From Bactericera cockerelli (taxonomy: Eukaryota > Arthropoda > Insecta > Hemiptera > Triozidae): a stretch of DNA of 64,000 bases. Below the pieces are notes generated by a model that worked only from the letters and a program-made list of their open reading frames with translations, did no database searches and had not been told where the DNA came from. Position 1 is the first letter of the stretch. Each line of letters opens with the position of its first letter. Positions 1-12,089 of the stretch are shown one piece after another. The stretch covers positions 20,390,703-20,454,702 of the forward strand of contig CM044963.1 in assembly GCA_024516035.1 (NCBI GenBank), given 5' to 3'. Made by a program: the position numbers and the translations under genes.

Positions 1-358
1 CAGTTATCTTTATACTGTGATTCTGGTCTAGAATAAGGTATAATATTTCACTCTCATACTCGTATGTGTTGAAGGGATAGATTTACCAGTTCAAACGGCC
101 AAACCACAATGTGAAACGGTCAACACCTTCACAGACAGAATCCACAGTTTTTTTTTTATATTATGAGATGACATGACGGTTCTATATGGAATACACAATT
201 GCAAAATGCTCTCATTATCATCAATTTATACCGGGTGTCCTGTTGTGATTACCAATTGACCAAATTGATTTTATACTGGCAGCAATTTGAGTGAAAAATC
301 TCAGTTGTAATGAGTCTTTCTTATCATGACATCGCCATGCCTCATGGGTAAAGTTTTA
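1..358. other. Gene-free left edge, probable 3' flank of the retrotransposon
   Basis: No coding signal. It lies directly downstream (minus-strand sense) of the retrotransposon stop codon, so part of it may be the element's 3' untranslated region. I see no poly(A) or simple tail that would mark the element's end. Confidence 0.4.
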
Positions 359-1882
359 TTAACAGTAGTACACATCTTCCATAGTAGAACAAACTGGAAG
401 TGTGCCCAGCACACTAGCCGCATTCCCGCGCTGTATTGCAATGGATAGTCTTTGCATTAAGAACGCTTTGGATTTGGAAGTACCAGTGAGCTGAGACAAT
501 CCGTCTCCAATCTTTTTTACAATAGCCCTGGTTTCTCTGCTCCAGGGATCCATCGTTTCATACGCCAGAGGAGTGAAAATGTAGTTTTGATTGGCGATAC
601 CAATATATTTATTGTGTTTTTTCCGGCTTGCCTCCTCTGCCGCATATCCAGCTGTATCCTTGGTGTTATTGATGTAGGAGTCGGCGAAGGTATTTACACA
701 TGTGCTGTCCCATACAAGCATTTGGCCATGTGACCAAGGGACAAGTGACATTCCGTCAGGCCTTTTTCCATCATCACGACTGAGGCCAGATGGTTCAAGG
801 CTTGAAGGAATGTGGATAGAGGCTAAACTACGGTGGATGATGTCATTGAGCTCACTATGCCGAGAATATCTCCCTTTACTTTTGACACAGTTCAGTCCAT
901 GAATTCCATTTTCCTCCACAACAATACCGCACTCACACGTATGTTTTTTCACGATTTTACATCCGAGCCTTAATCCAACACAGGTTCTAAAACTTCGGTT
1001 CTCCATGAATGTACCAATATTCTTGGAAGGATAAGCTTTCAACCAAGCTCCTGATTCTTTCTGCTGCACAGCCAGTAAGCGGGCTGCATCAAGGTAGTTT
1101 TCCGGTTGAAGACTCAAGAGGATTTGTTTGAGGTTAATGGTATCCCAGCTTTTCTGAAGATGCAATTCTTCCGGTATAACATTGCCGTTCAATTGTCTCC
1201 ACTTGTCTAATGCTTCGTCCAGTAGGTGTATTTGAGATTCTTGGTCCAGAAAAAGAAGTACTTGAGAGACCAAATTCCTCACACCATGAATAGAACTTAG
1301 AAAAGCAGGGAGAGCAATATCAGAGACTTTGCGTATGCCAATTCCTCCGAGATTAATTGGGAGGGTAGCTTGATCCCACTGTGCTTCGTTAAGATTAATG
1401 TTCAATATATTTTGTAAGGAATCATGTATTAACTCATCTATAGTAATAATCACATCTTCAAACTTCCAAAAAGGTGAAGTTCTCAACAAGTAGGTTAACT
1501 TTGGTATCATGAAACAGTTTTTGAGAAGCAAGTATGCTGTATGTGCATTCAAATCATCAAGTCGTGAGATCATTAATTTTAACTGTTCAATTTTCGATTG
1601 TAAAAATGTCACGAATCCGTCATCAAATATTGGGGAACCTAGTAAACTGAGTTCAGACTTTGAAACAACACGGATACCAGGTGATATTGTAGAAAAAGTC
1701 TGAATGATTGTCTCTTTATTTGTGATGTTATCACCAAGATACAGTTCACATTTATTATAATTGATCATCAAGCCAACATTGTTTGCTAAAATTTTCAACT
1801 TTTTAAAGTTTTCTAGGACTATTTCTGATGAATCAGCTAGTGACGCATCATCCAAATACCACATATTTAATTCTGTATTCAT
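359..1882 (-). pseudogene. Non-LTR retrotransposon, C-terminal half: RT motif C, thumb and restriction-like endonuclease
   Basis: This 507-residue frame starts just before the catalytic YLDD box (residues 9-12) of a reverse transcriptase and runs through the thumb into a C-terminal endonuclease. That region shows a zinc-knuckle-like set (C316, C318, H328, C332), then H342, R374-P375-D376, D392 and a K/Y-rich stretch near 421-426. This arrangement fits the PD-(D/E)xK restriction-like endonuclease of R2-type non-LTR elements, which nick target DNA to prime reverse transcription. The domain is out of frame with the rest of the polymerase, which ends 3 bases inside it (ATG/TGA overlap at 1879-1882), so fingers/palm and catalytic aspartates cannot be translated together without a frameshift. 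The family is often left as an uncharacterised RT protein in databases. I do not assign a clade. Confidence 0.85.
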
Positions 1883-3333
1883 GCTTTAACAATTGGTTGT
1901 ACGGAGAGACTGTAAAGCAGAGGGCCACAAGGATCCCCTTGTTGACATCCAGATTCTGAACTTATAATGTCATTTCCAAAGAACAGGTATGTTGGGTATC
2001 TATAACACTGGAATATGAAATGATAGATCTCGGGTGCTTTTTCTTTTACCTGTTGGAGCATGTGATCACGTGATACGGTATTAAAAGCATTGACAAAATC
2101 AATTTTTAGAAAAGCTTTTTTGCAGTTGTTGGGATGATATAGGTAAGTCCTTGCTCCATGAATTGCTGTCTCACATCCTTGTTTTGTTGCGACTCCCAAT
2201 TGAGTAGGAACAAAATAATCTGTCAGTCGGTTTTGTACTTTTCTACATGACAATTTTGCAGTTAGTCTACGGAAAACACTTCCCACTGCTATTGGACGAA
2301 TACCATTATCTTTTTTAGTTAATGCACACAGGGAAGCACCATAGAGGAATGGACAAACATTCTGATTAACCTTACCAGAGAGCATAAAGTTACAAAGTTG
2401 TGACAATCCTGAAAGAGTACGTTTTCCAGCTTCTCCAGCAGATAACGAGGTCAGATCTTTGAGAAACTGTGGTTTGAAGCCATCCATTCCACCAGATGAT
2501 CCAGAGGGAAATGACAAAATGGCCACTTCGACGTCTTTCTCATTGACAATCAAGTTGAGGTCGGTTTCACAGGGGGGTTGAGGAAAATCTAGATCAAATC
2601 TCTGAGCAGGATGTTTCTCACATAGTTTATCCAACGTTGATTTATCAAATGGAGCTAGGTTATCATTAGAACTCAGAAGTCTAACTGCTCCTTTGACATC
2701 AAAACTATCAACTTTTGCTTCTACTCTTTTTGAAATTGAAGCACTGGACATCTTTCTGTGACGAAGATTTGGCAAAGTAAATGATAGAACGTTATCTTTG
2801 ATTTTTGTTGCAAGTGATTTGTTTCTGTCATGGTTTACGTTCAGAACTATAAAAGAGAAGAGCAACAATTCGGACCAAGCTTCTAAAGAATTCTTTTGCA
2901 AGCAAGTTTTTATCACTGTACATAATTTGTCTGCTACCACAAAACGAGCTGCTTTAGGCACACGTGGGAGAATTCGTATCTTAGATTTGCTGTCCATCAA
3001 CTTCTTTTTGAGGGTTTCAACAACATGATTTAAGTCATTTGGTGTTTGCCATGAGGTTTCATCAAAAGTAGTAATACCATGTTTTCGCATACATTGGATT
3101 TTGTGTAGCTTCAAGCCTTTTTGTGTTGGTAAGCATTTCTGACAAATTTGACAAATATTACCATGGCTTGTAATATTTGTAGTTGATACTTCTATTGCAT
3201 GTTCAGGGCTAATTTCAGTGGTTTCATTATTGAACGTAACAGGGTCATAATTAGCATCTCTGGAACATGAAGTCGTTTTGACAGAAGGTAGACAAGGAGG
3301 AAGAGATATTTGTTCATTTGAGTTGTAGGAGGC
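1879..3333 (-). pseudogene. Non-LTR retrotransposon, N-terminal half: zinc finger and reverse transcriptase fingers/palm
   Basis: The frame is open from 3333 down to a TGA at 1879-1881, although the first usual start lies further in. Near the N-terminus, about 3088-3153, is a C-x2-C-x12-H-x3-C finger with HKIQC at its end, as in the DNA-binding N-termini of R2-like elements. Reverse transcriptase motifs follow in order: GIRPIAVGSVFRRL, FLKIDFVNAFNTVSRD (motif A, catalytic Asp) and GCQQGDPCGPLLYS (motif B). The frame stops just before motif C, which continues in a shifted frame in the neighbouring entry. The upstream end is cut by a stop at 3334 and SINE sequence begins there, so the copy is 5'-truncated or broken. 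Probably dead. Confidence 0.82.
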
Positions 3334-3425
3334 GTACTACGGGATGGGCAGAGCACAAGCGTTTACAGTAGCTCCTGTTTCATGGCTACGAAATAAAAAA
3401 GGCTGTGAAACACTCATCTTTAATT
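3325..3425 (+). repeat. SINE family S1, 3' part
   Basis: Carries the S1 tail block (CTCCTGTTTCATGGCTACGA, then AAATAAAAAAGGCTGTGAAA). The same block recurs, mostly on the other strand, near 4521, 5005, 17270, 27465, 28890 and 62325. Confidence 0.7.
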
Positions 3426-3587
3426 ATAAAAAAAATAATAATAACCATCTACTGCGGCATGCATTGATACTTGAGTGTTTATTGTCTGCGTCTGAACAAG
3501 GTTCGAAACTGGGGATCGGTTACCAAGTTTTCACTTCGCTGGACGTAGCTGAATCACAGAGTCTTATAAAGGTGCTTTCTAAGATCG

Positions 3588-3790
3588 TGGTCAGCCAGCG
3601 TCGATGGCACGTTGCATACGCCAGTTCTCGTTCTGTCACTGAACTTAAGCAACGTCCGTCGAGATTAGTACTTAGATGGGTGACCAATGACCATTCAAAT
3701 TCAAACCCTCGCCTCGTGAGGCTAGCTATACCTAGTCCCACTCAGGCTGGGTGAGAATGATTTGAGTAACTGATTTGTGAGTTTCCAGTG
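3588..3790 (+). repeat. 5S-rRNA-derived SINE
   Basis: The head resembles 5S rRNA from its start through the internal control region (CTGAACTTAAGCAACGTC, then TACTTAGATGGGTGACCA). A non-5S body follows, ending in CTCAGGCTGGGTGAG and a GTGAGTTTCC block. See 19440-19700 for the complete copy. Confidence 0.8.
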
Positions 3791-4520
3791 ATCATGCATA
3801 TCCAATACATTCATATTTATAAAAAACAACAATACATGTATTATTTTAAACATATAGGTACATTATTTGAAAAAAAATAATAGTTCGCGTTAGTTTTTGA
3901 GACGGTTATTTCAAGCGCTCGTGGTTTAACTATAGCGAGTCACCTGTTAGGGTCATTATTACCGCGACCGGATTGTTTGCCCAATCAACAAAGATGATTC
4001 AGGTGTTTTAGATGATTCAATGTTGATTCAGGAATCTTCCGCGAAATATGACACACCTAAGATTTTCAAGCATGAATTGAATTTTGCCGCCTATTAGATT
4101 GACCATGTTGACCATTGTAATTCAGAATTCCATTGTACACTAGTCATTTTATAAATGTTTGCTGTACAATTGTTCATAATATATAATTATTTTTTTTACT
4201 TCCTTAATATTTTTTACTTCCGATCAACTTCTAATATTAGAACTCGGAAGTATTATGTTCATTTTTGTAAAAAAAGTATTTATTATAATTTAACTCTGAT
4301 ATTTAAGAAAATTCGAAATTTAGGACAAAAAAGTCAAAAAATAAGACCCACTACTTGCCGACACAGAATTTTTGTAGAATTTATAATGTAGGAAAAATAG
4401 TATTCTACCATAAAACAAATTTGAAGAAAATCCTAAAATTGGCACGTGTACGAGTAATACGTGTATACAATGTGAAACAATCACAAGGAAGTATTGTGTC
4501 CATAATGGGCAGTGTTTTTT
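3791..4520. other. Gene-free, AT-rich, with a palindromic repeat
   Basis: No gene seen. Around 4199-4260 is a near-palindrome centred on TTCTAATATTAGAA, flanked by CTTCCGAT and its complement CTCGGAAG, followed by a block ending TTCATTTTTGT. Relatives occur at 55660-55740 and 61125-61170, so it is a dispersed element end. Confidence 0.5.
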
Positions 4521-4765
4521 TTTTAAGATGAGTGTTTCACAGCCTTTATTATATCAGGAGGTACTGTAGACGCTTGGGGTCTGTGTTGTGGCCTGCCCAC
4601 GCCTTAGACGTTTTATACATATCGGCTTGTTAGTTAGAAGATTGCGGGTTCGAACCCGCCAGGGTGGTCTGGGTTTTCCGAGAGAGAATGTCCGCTACAG
4701 AAATGACATGGTTTAGACATTTTTTCACCTTGGGGTGGTGTCAAACTAATGCTACAAACTAACTT
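4521..4765 (-). repeat. SINE S1 fragment joined to a tRNA-like block
   Basis: 4521-4610 is the S1 tail in reverse. 4620-4690 holds a tRNA-like segment on the plus strand with the B-box-like GCGGGTTCGAACCCGCC. It is tRNA-like rather than a tRNA gene, because no full cloverleaf can be drawn. Confidence 0.5.
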
Positions 4766-5004
4766 GTGATGTCGATCGCTGAGTGTTTTGACGTTTATTT
4801 TAGTAGTTATATTATGTACCTACAGGTATATTACTTTTACATGTGCCTAATTACTATCTGAGAATGAATCGTCCTTTTTTAGGAAGATAAACAGGAAATG
4901 AGGAATTTCCATAATTAAGTGTGAACAGTGCGATACCAAGAGAATCTACTGATAGCAATGAATGAAAATAATTTACATTTAAGGGCCACATTATTATTAT
5001 TATT

Positions 5005-5335
5005 TTAAGATGATTGTTTCACAGCCTTTTTTATTTCGTAGCCATGAAACAGGAGCTACTGTAGACCGCTTGGGATCTGTGTTGTAGCCTGGCCATCCCG
5101 TAGTATGCCTCCCCTCTGATGGGCGAGAAGTTGGCTTTCTAACATACATACTATAACGAAAAGTAGGGTAGTATTAACCTAAATGGGAAGTACTATGTCA
5201 CTGACCCAGTACTTCCCATTTAGGTTCTGGGCCAACACGAGCGCACCAAATTTTTAATACAATTTTTTTTTGGGCTGGGGGGTTCGAACCCGGGACAAGT
5301 GAGTGGTTAACCACATAATGAAACGCTTAAATATG
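5005..5335 (-). repeat. SINE S1, nearly full length, tRNA-derived head
   Basis: Read on the minus strand, a tRNA-like head (B box as GGGGTTCGAACCCGG on the plus strand, near 5279) is followed by AACCTAAATGGGAAGTACTG. Next comes the block containing CTTCTCGCCCATCAGAGG and finally the GAAACAG...GGCTGTGAAA tail. A short duplicated or inserted piece lies near 5130-5195. Other good copies are at 46070-46255 (head) and 62325-62560. Confidence 0.65.
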
Positions 5336-5369
5336 AGCTGTTATGAAACAGGGAGTTAATCGAAGCCTG

Positions 5370-5650
5370 ACACGCCCTCAAGTCGGAGTTTCAACCTATC
5401 ACAGCACACTGTAGTCCGAGTTAATGGATAGTGTACACTTAGAATAGCCCGAGTGCCCGAGTCTATAGATAGTGTACACTTACAGCCGTACTTATGAACA
5501 GAAAACGCCGTTTGAGCAAGGTCTGAAGAATGTTGTCCTTTAATATTATTGGCTAATACTTCCTTGAGACATTGCTCAGACAAAATTTGCTGTTCATAAA
5601 TAACGGGTGTTACAATAAATCTAATCCCGTTTTGTAATTTGGCCCCAAGT
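5370..5650. repeat. Fragment of inverted-repeat MITE family M2
   Basis: Ends with ATCCCGTTTTGTAATTTGGC, the terminus seen on the two copies at 26375-26570 and 26813-27018. It also contains two GATAGTGTACACTTA blocks typical of that family. Confidence 0.5.
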
Positions 5651-6063
5651 TACCTATAGCTTTTTAGCTCCAATTGTCCTAAGGGGCGAGCTTTTGATCT
5701 TTGCTCTAGGGCGAGCTAATCTTTGTTCAAAATCAAAAGTTAGGGTTAAGGGGTGTGATGCTTTCCATCATAAGGGGTCACTAGAAGATCATTCATTCTG
5801 GTTTCCCACTTTCGAATATTAGGTATATATTTTATATATGTGGTACATAGAACATGCTATAGGGTGAAATCGATTTACATGCACAAATTACCTATTTGAA
5901 CCCATGATTGTATTTTTTGTTAAAAAAACATTCCTGGTGAAAATTGTCTAAAATAATAGGAGTAGTTATACTATACATGATGTTCATACTATAGGTAGCT
6001 TCAATGAAAATAATAGTTGCCAATTATCCTTGCACTAAAATATTATAGTTGTTATTATTATTA
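5651..6063. other. Gene-free
   Basis: I see no gene, RNA or clear repeat here beyond short A/T runs and an ATT microsatellite near 6045-6065. Confidence 0.5.
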
Positions 6064-6225
6064 TTTTGGGTTTAACGTCGCTTTCAACAGCATGGTCATA
6101 TCACGACGGCGGTGTTACCCTCCATTCACAGGAAACTAAGAAACCTGCTACCCACATTAACATCACCCAGCCTGGGTTGGGCCAGAATGCCAGCATCACG
6201 AAGTCTTCACCCGCTGGCTTGCACC
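6064..6225 (-). repeat. 5S-derived SINE, 3' part, reversed
   Basis: In reverse it shows the CAGCCTGGGTTGGGCC block, GGAAACTAAGAAACC and the terminal AACGTCGCTTTCAACAGC end of the family. The 5S-like head is missing. Confidence 0.7.
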
Positions 6226-8395
6226 AAATGAAATAGCACAAATCCTCTAAAATATCAATTTGATGATAGTAAATTCTATTTCAATTTATTTGTAATTTTT
6301 TGTAGAGTACTATCTATTGATTGAGCACCAAGTTCTTCACTTTTTTTAATTGAAGATGACCAGCCTTGGTTGACTATATCTTGGTTGAGTTTTTGAATTT
6401 CTCCCGTCGTTTTAGTACAAAAAAAAAACAAATAATAATAATATTTTTACAGGTACCTTGTGAAATTTCCGTGACACGTCTCAGCTGTTCAGAATTGTCA
6501 TCATCAGGTGTTATGCTAGTTTTAAATCGTCCACATTGTCTTTATGAATGGACAGGTGAAAAAGTGCACACTTTATAACTGGTTACTATGGATAAAAGTA
6601 ATAGTTAAGTTCACTTAACACGCCTGACAGGATTTTATTAACTATAAAACATTGGTAAAATGGGACTTGATTAGAATGATTAGTGTAACAGTTGAGATGT
6701 GGATTGCGTTAAAGAAATATAGACAGGTGTAAAATTCTGATTAGCTTTGTTAACTAAGTAGAAAGAAATTTCAGTTAGTAAGACGTCATATGTGTGTCCA
6801 TCACTCTCGGGATATCACAAATATTCAAACTCGCTTTACTAAATCTACGCTGAAACCGGGACTCGAACGGCCGAGCTCCAGGTTACAAGTGCGCCGCCTG
6901 ATTGAGAAAACTCCTAATGTCGATGTTTGAGTTAGTAATGGGGGGGTACGTAGATATTATTACAAGAACAATAATCAGCGATAAACTTTAGCGATATAGC
7001 TCAAAAAATCTGAGAAAACTCTACACGGTTTAGATTCGAACCCTGATATCTCTGATGCGCTAGCCTATTTACCACAAGAATAACAGTGTAGGATTTTATA
7101 GTTCAAAAAGATTCTCTTAATTTTTTTATATATACTGGCCAGCGTAGATCTGCATAGTACCTTTTAGTTAGCACTTTGAGCAAAGACTCAAATTGTACTT
7201 ATGACTGAAAAGTTCCAGCGAAGCCCCCATATCTTTTGACCGAGTAGAAATTTTGAATTTCTAAAAAAGCTCATCGCTTTGAAATGAACATTTTAACAAT
7301 CCTAAAAGTTCCTAAACACTGCAATCAGAAACCATAATAATTTTAGCTCAATCGGACTTGTACTTCGCGAAATATGCCGTTTTTTGTGAAAATGCTCGCC
7401 AACTTTAGCTATCATACGTAACTATGCAAAATTTATCTTAGTCCGACTCGTAGTTCTCGAGTTATAAGAGTACAGACACTCACATACAAACAAATTTAAG
7501 ATGTCAATTAAAAAAATTTTTCAGTCATTGACATTTCCTGTATTTTATTCAGAAAAACACACTTATAGAAAATACTAAGTAAATATGTGAAAATTTAAAG
7601 ATAATATATGATTACGAAAATCTATGTACCCAAAACCTATGTATAATTATATGGTGAAATATCTAATGAAAGGTACTGCTATATGTTTTTTAATGGTCCT
7701 AAGCAGGGTAACAGCGCGACCAGGCGCGGAGCACCCCCAGACTAAAATGAAAAAAATAATTATTATTTTTCATGCCCTAGCTCAAAATCGTTAGGTACTA
7801 AAAGAGCGACTCTCTAAATCTCATTTTGGTCTACTTTATGTGGAAGCACCCCAAAACATTTTCTCTGTGGCCGCGCCTGAGCCGGACAGTAGACAATCTA
7901 TTGATAATTAATAAATAATTAAAAAAACTATTGTTTTAGAGAAAATTAAATAATAATAAAAAAGTCTAATAATTCTTAATAAAGCTGTTTATGGAACTAT
8001 GCAATTGTATATGATCAAATATCTAGAAAAGAAAAGAAAATATAATATAAAAAAATTCAGCGTACGGTGTACGAAAAAGGGCTCGTTATTAGGGTTTTTT
8101 CTTCGTGCGAACAAAACGCTAAGAAAGAAAAGATTATGCAAGATGAAAATAAAAATTTACGACCACAAACACGCAGACTCACGGACACAAATCCCGAGTT
8201 CCACATCCAAGCGAACTCTGAATCGGACTGCCTTGCTCTGACGTCACAGAATGAACTGCTAGAATCGCTGAACTGATTATTGAATCACTGGACTGGATCA
8301 CTGCTCACAAGGAGAGCGATTTAAAGTAGGAGAATGGTAGGAGAGAGGTTGGAGATGTGTAGAAGAAGACGGAGAACCCATGGACAAGAACACGG
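6226..8395. other. Gene-free repeat remnants
   Basis: No coding exon recognised. 6830-6905 is a minus-strand tRNA-like SINE B fragment (CTCGCTTTACTAAATCTACG, GGTTACAAGTGCGCCGCC). 7010-7085 is another tRNA-like minus-strand piece (GATTCGAACCCTGATATC). 7160-7510 and 7700-7890 look like decayed interspersed repeats that I cannot place. Confidence 0.45.
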
Positions 8396-8397
8396 TG

Positions 8398-8625
8398 GAC
8401 CAAAAGTACAATAATAATAATAATATCGCCTTATTTATACTGCCCGATTAAGACTATTAAAGTACCTTTTATTCCGGCAGTAATCCCAAGACATATTATT
8501 ATGAGGTAAAAATCCCAAATGGGAGGATAACTTGTCATGTCCCAGCTGGGTTTCGCTCCCACGACCTCTGGAATCTCTGGATTCACAGAGTGCCGCCTTT
8601 ACCACTAAGCTACAATGGTCAAAGT
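8398..8625 (-). repeat. tRNA-derived SINE, family A
   Basis: Minus-strand copy. The tRNA-like head (GTAGCTTAGTGGTAAAGGCG) is followed by CATGACAAGTTATCCTCCCA, a body, and ends in GGCGATATTATTATTATTAT. The same family occurs on the plus strand at 45432-45655, 45765-45900 and 46905-47120. Confidence 0.75.
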
Positions 8626-9055
8626 GCGAGTACTTTTGTGGTTCCTTTGTGCTATTATGTCACAACTGCAGTGAGTAGGGCCGGAGCGAAAATTCTGACC
8701 GATTTTTCCGTTTCCAGAATGGCATGGATGTAAAGGTAAAGTGCGCTTAAGTATATGCGAAAGCGGTTCCATCATGTGTAGAGACAATAATACGGCAGTC
8801 AATTTCTAGAAATAATAATGTTTCTAGAATGTCTGTAGCTTACAGAACAAAGGTTTTAATGTCATGAATGCATACAGTACAATTGAATACTCTGATTATC
8901 CTCTAAGAATGAGACCTAGCATAGAAAATGCAGAAATGGCCAAATTGTCATAAATCATAGAACTGAATTTATTTTCGTTAAGAGGTTGTACCTGTAGGTC
9001 GGTGTCCATACATCAATTACAATGAAGTTCTATCTAGAACCTACATTTATGTATA
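8626..9055. other. Gene-free
   Basis: No gene or repeat that I can name. Confidence 0.4.
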
Positions 9056-9290
9056 TCTTAATATATAAATGTCAAAGTCACTGACTGACAGACTGACTGA
9101 TCATCACTGTTTCTCCGAACTGGTAAGTCCTAGGAAGCTGAAATTTGGTAGGTAGCTTTGTCTTATAGTCTAGATGTGCAATAAGACGGGATTTTTCGAA
9201 ATTCCCACTACAACACCTGCCATTGACGAAAAAGGACTTTTTGCTTTCACGGCCATGCCTCGGCCCGCAAAGCGGGTGACAGCCCGCTAG
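9056..9290 (+). mobile_element. Non-autonomous Helitron, subfamily 1 (copy H1)
   Basis: Starts TCTTAATATATAAATGTC directly after an A and ends CTAG directly before a T, with no target duplication. The 3' end has a GCCCGC-AAA-GCGGGT hairpin about 9 bases before CTAG. That is the standard Helitron terminus. At 235 bp it is far too short to encode Rep/helicase. Sister copies: 12113-12343 and 37952-38189 (minus). Confidence 0.85.
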
Positions 9291-12089
9291 TTTGTCCATA
9301 CAGTCTATAGGGATTTAGGAACTAATATGAAGATTCTGGAAAGGCTCTATTTTTAATGAATTTACAAGCAATCTACGAAAAATCATATTACTGAAATAAC
9401 TTTTGAACCACCCTGCATAAACAAACTTGATACCTCCGCGAAGTTCGCGGAATACTGCTAAGTCAGAACTATTTGCCCGTACAAGTATTTTGTTACCAAG
9501 AGGCGAACCTTTAATACTTTTCATGGATACAACTTATTTTAACTAAAGGGAAAGAAATTGCGATAACGAAAATAATACTCCAGATATCTTCAGGTATGCT
9601 CAGAAGTACATACTATTGAGTATTGCGTTAGGGGGTTGATCGTACATAGAAATATGTTCTTCATAACGAGTTAACATTTTATATCAATTTGAATAGAGAC
9701 AATCACTCCCCAGCTGTAGCCCATCTAGCTACAGGAACAACATCTGGAAACATCAAAAAATCTTTCATCAGTGTGCTAGGTAAATAAACAAAAATAACAA
9801 GTGCAGAATCTGTGAAACCTCCAACGACCGTTATAATCCACTGTTTAAAAACAATTTAACATTCCAAAACTCGAATGTTACCATGGTAACCAGAGTACCA
9901 ACCTGAGAATCATTCAAATCACTACATAGAAAATTCCCAAGTACGCTCTACCAACCTCCGCGTTAATTTATTCCGCCCACATTTGAAAAAACCCAACATG
10001 AGAAACTGATAATACTTGAAACATTGATGAAGCTGATGATAATGTACAAGAATATTCTTATCATGATAGGAATAACAACAACAACAACCTAGACAACAGT
10101 ATGAAATAAGAACAACTAATGACGGCAACGATGAATGCCATAATGCCATACGCTATTATGTATGTCAAGTTTATATTCAGCAAAAAATACCTCGCTCTGT
10201 CTGGCCATACTCATACAGAACCATTAGGAGTAGTTTATCTGTGAGTTTTTTATGTTCAACAAAACGTACCTACCTGTGATTTTTAAATAGAAGTCACAAG
10301 ACTTCTTGAGACATATCAAAAGAAACCTGTGATTTTTATTTGTTTATTTTTCTTTTGTAACACGCATGTGTGATCGCATGTACCGTGATTTGTGATTTAT
10401 TCTTATCTATTGGTGTCATTAGTGCATGATGCATTTACCTACATTGAGTTTTGTTATCACTGAATATGAAATCAGATCCTCGTGCGCGTGTACCTATGAA
10501 TTGATCAAATTAACTTATCAATTTTTTATAATCAGTAGAGTATGTTGGTCTTTTTTTCCAATTGATATATTTTTTTTTTTGATTTTCGATAGTAGGGTTT
10601 AACGTCATTTCTCAACTACAAGGTCATATTGATTTTCGATATAACTCTTTTAATTTCGTAAGTTGGTATTTTTTTGCTGAGACAGATTTTGTGGACTGAT
10701 ATTGTTTTAGTTTAACTTTTACGTCTGTTGTGAAAACTTCGTATATTTGTTTTAAGACCCATTAAAATTAGTTTTATTATCTTGTAAGAGTGTTAAATCT
10801 TTTATTAAGGCAAAGTCGTAAAAATATAAGGAAATATAAAAAAAATACATGAAAAAAAAAAAAAAAAAAAAAAAAAAATGCTACACTAGTAAAGTAGGTA
10901 GGTAAATGTTTAATTTTAAATAAAATAAACTAAAAACAATATATAAACGTTGTAATATAAATTACATAATATAATAATAAACACGATTTTTTTTAAAAAA
11001 AAAAGCTTTATACTTTAAGCAGTAAGCAATGTATAAAATAATATTACTTCATTATGTTAGTATCTTTCTAGTACTTGCATAAAATTAAAATTATGAAATG
11101 ATAGTAAATAAACAACTTGCAGTTTGAATTAATAATATTATTATTTAATTACTCATAACAAAATATTGTAATTTATGCAAGTAACTTTTAGTAAAATTGT
11201 TATAAACTAATCACATAAACAATTGTATAAAAAATTAATACTATTGTTACTAAAATACATAAAATAATTTTATAACATTGGTTAGGTATGAGAATCTACT
11301 ATGTAGCTACTGTATTAAATATGTCGTTGGTATTAAACTAACCTTTGGGAAAATGTTATTGACATTAATTTATTGCAAAAATTGTTATTCGCATTGATGT
11401 GAAAATGGTTATTGATAATATAAAATATTACTAATCACAACAATAACTTACAGTTTTTTCACGAGCACTTTATTCCATTCACATCCGTCCGAGGACGTTA
11501 AACTGACTGGATTCTACCTTACCAGGTACATACCAGATCTGTCAACCCACAGACTAAACCATGTAACCTGACCATGTTTCAAGGCGCGTTGCTATGACAA
11601 TGATAGATTTATATTACATATTTTCTATGTACACACATTATATTTAGCATGATTATGTAGGATATAATGTTTCACAAGCAGGATAATATATTTTATGCTT
11701 ATCATGTACAAGGTGGTTCAATATTTGAACAGGAAATGGCAGTGATAATACTGTATATATATTAATTTGTACATTCACAGTACACATATCCCTGATATAT
11801 CTAATATTTTTCGTTATTTTGTAGAAGAAGATTTTATTTTTATTTTAATTTTTCAATTTTTATAAACTTTCAAATATTAACATTCCCGCCCCATCTAATA
11901 CATATTTTATGTAATATTATTGTTAGATATATCAGTTTAAGGATTTTTATTATATTATTTTTTTATACATAAAAAAAATATATTTTACATGCAGGCTATG
12001 ATGCTTTACGTGTAGGCTATTAATATACTGGGTTTGTTTACACTTTGTTGCCAAAATACTATTAGGGATGATAGAACTCATCATTACAA
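9291..12089. other. Gene-free, very AT-rich
   Basis: No exon or RNA recognised. It contains an A-run near 10852-10878 and a long AT-rich tract at 10880-11460. A short piece of 5S-SINE end is possible near 10595-10630 (GGGTTTAACGTCATTTCTCA). Confidence 0.5.

Noticed and set aside
3344..3754. 136-residue plus-strand frame
   Set aside because: It runs through the S1 and 5S-derived SINEs, so its codons are SINE sequence.
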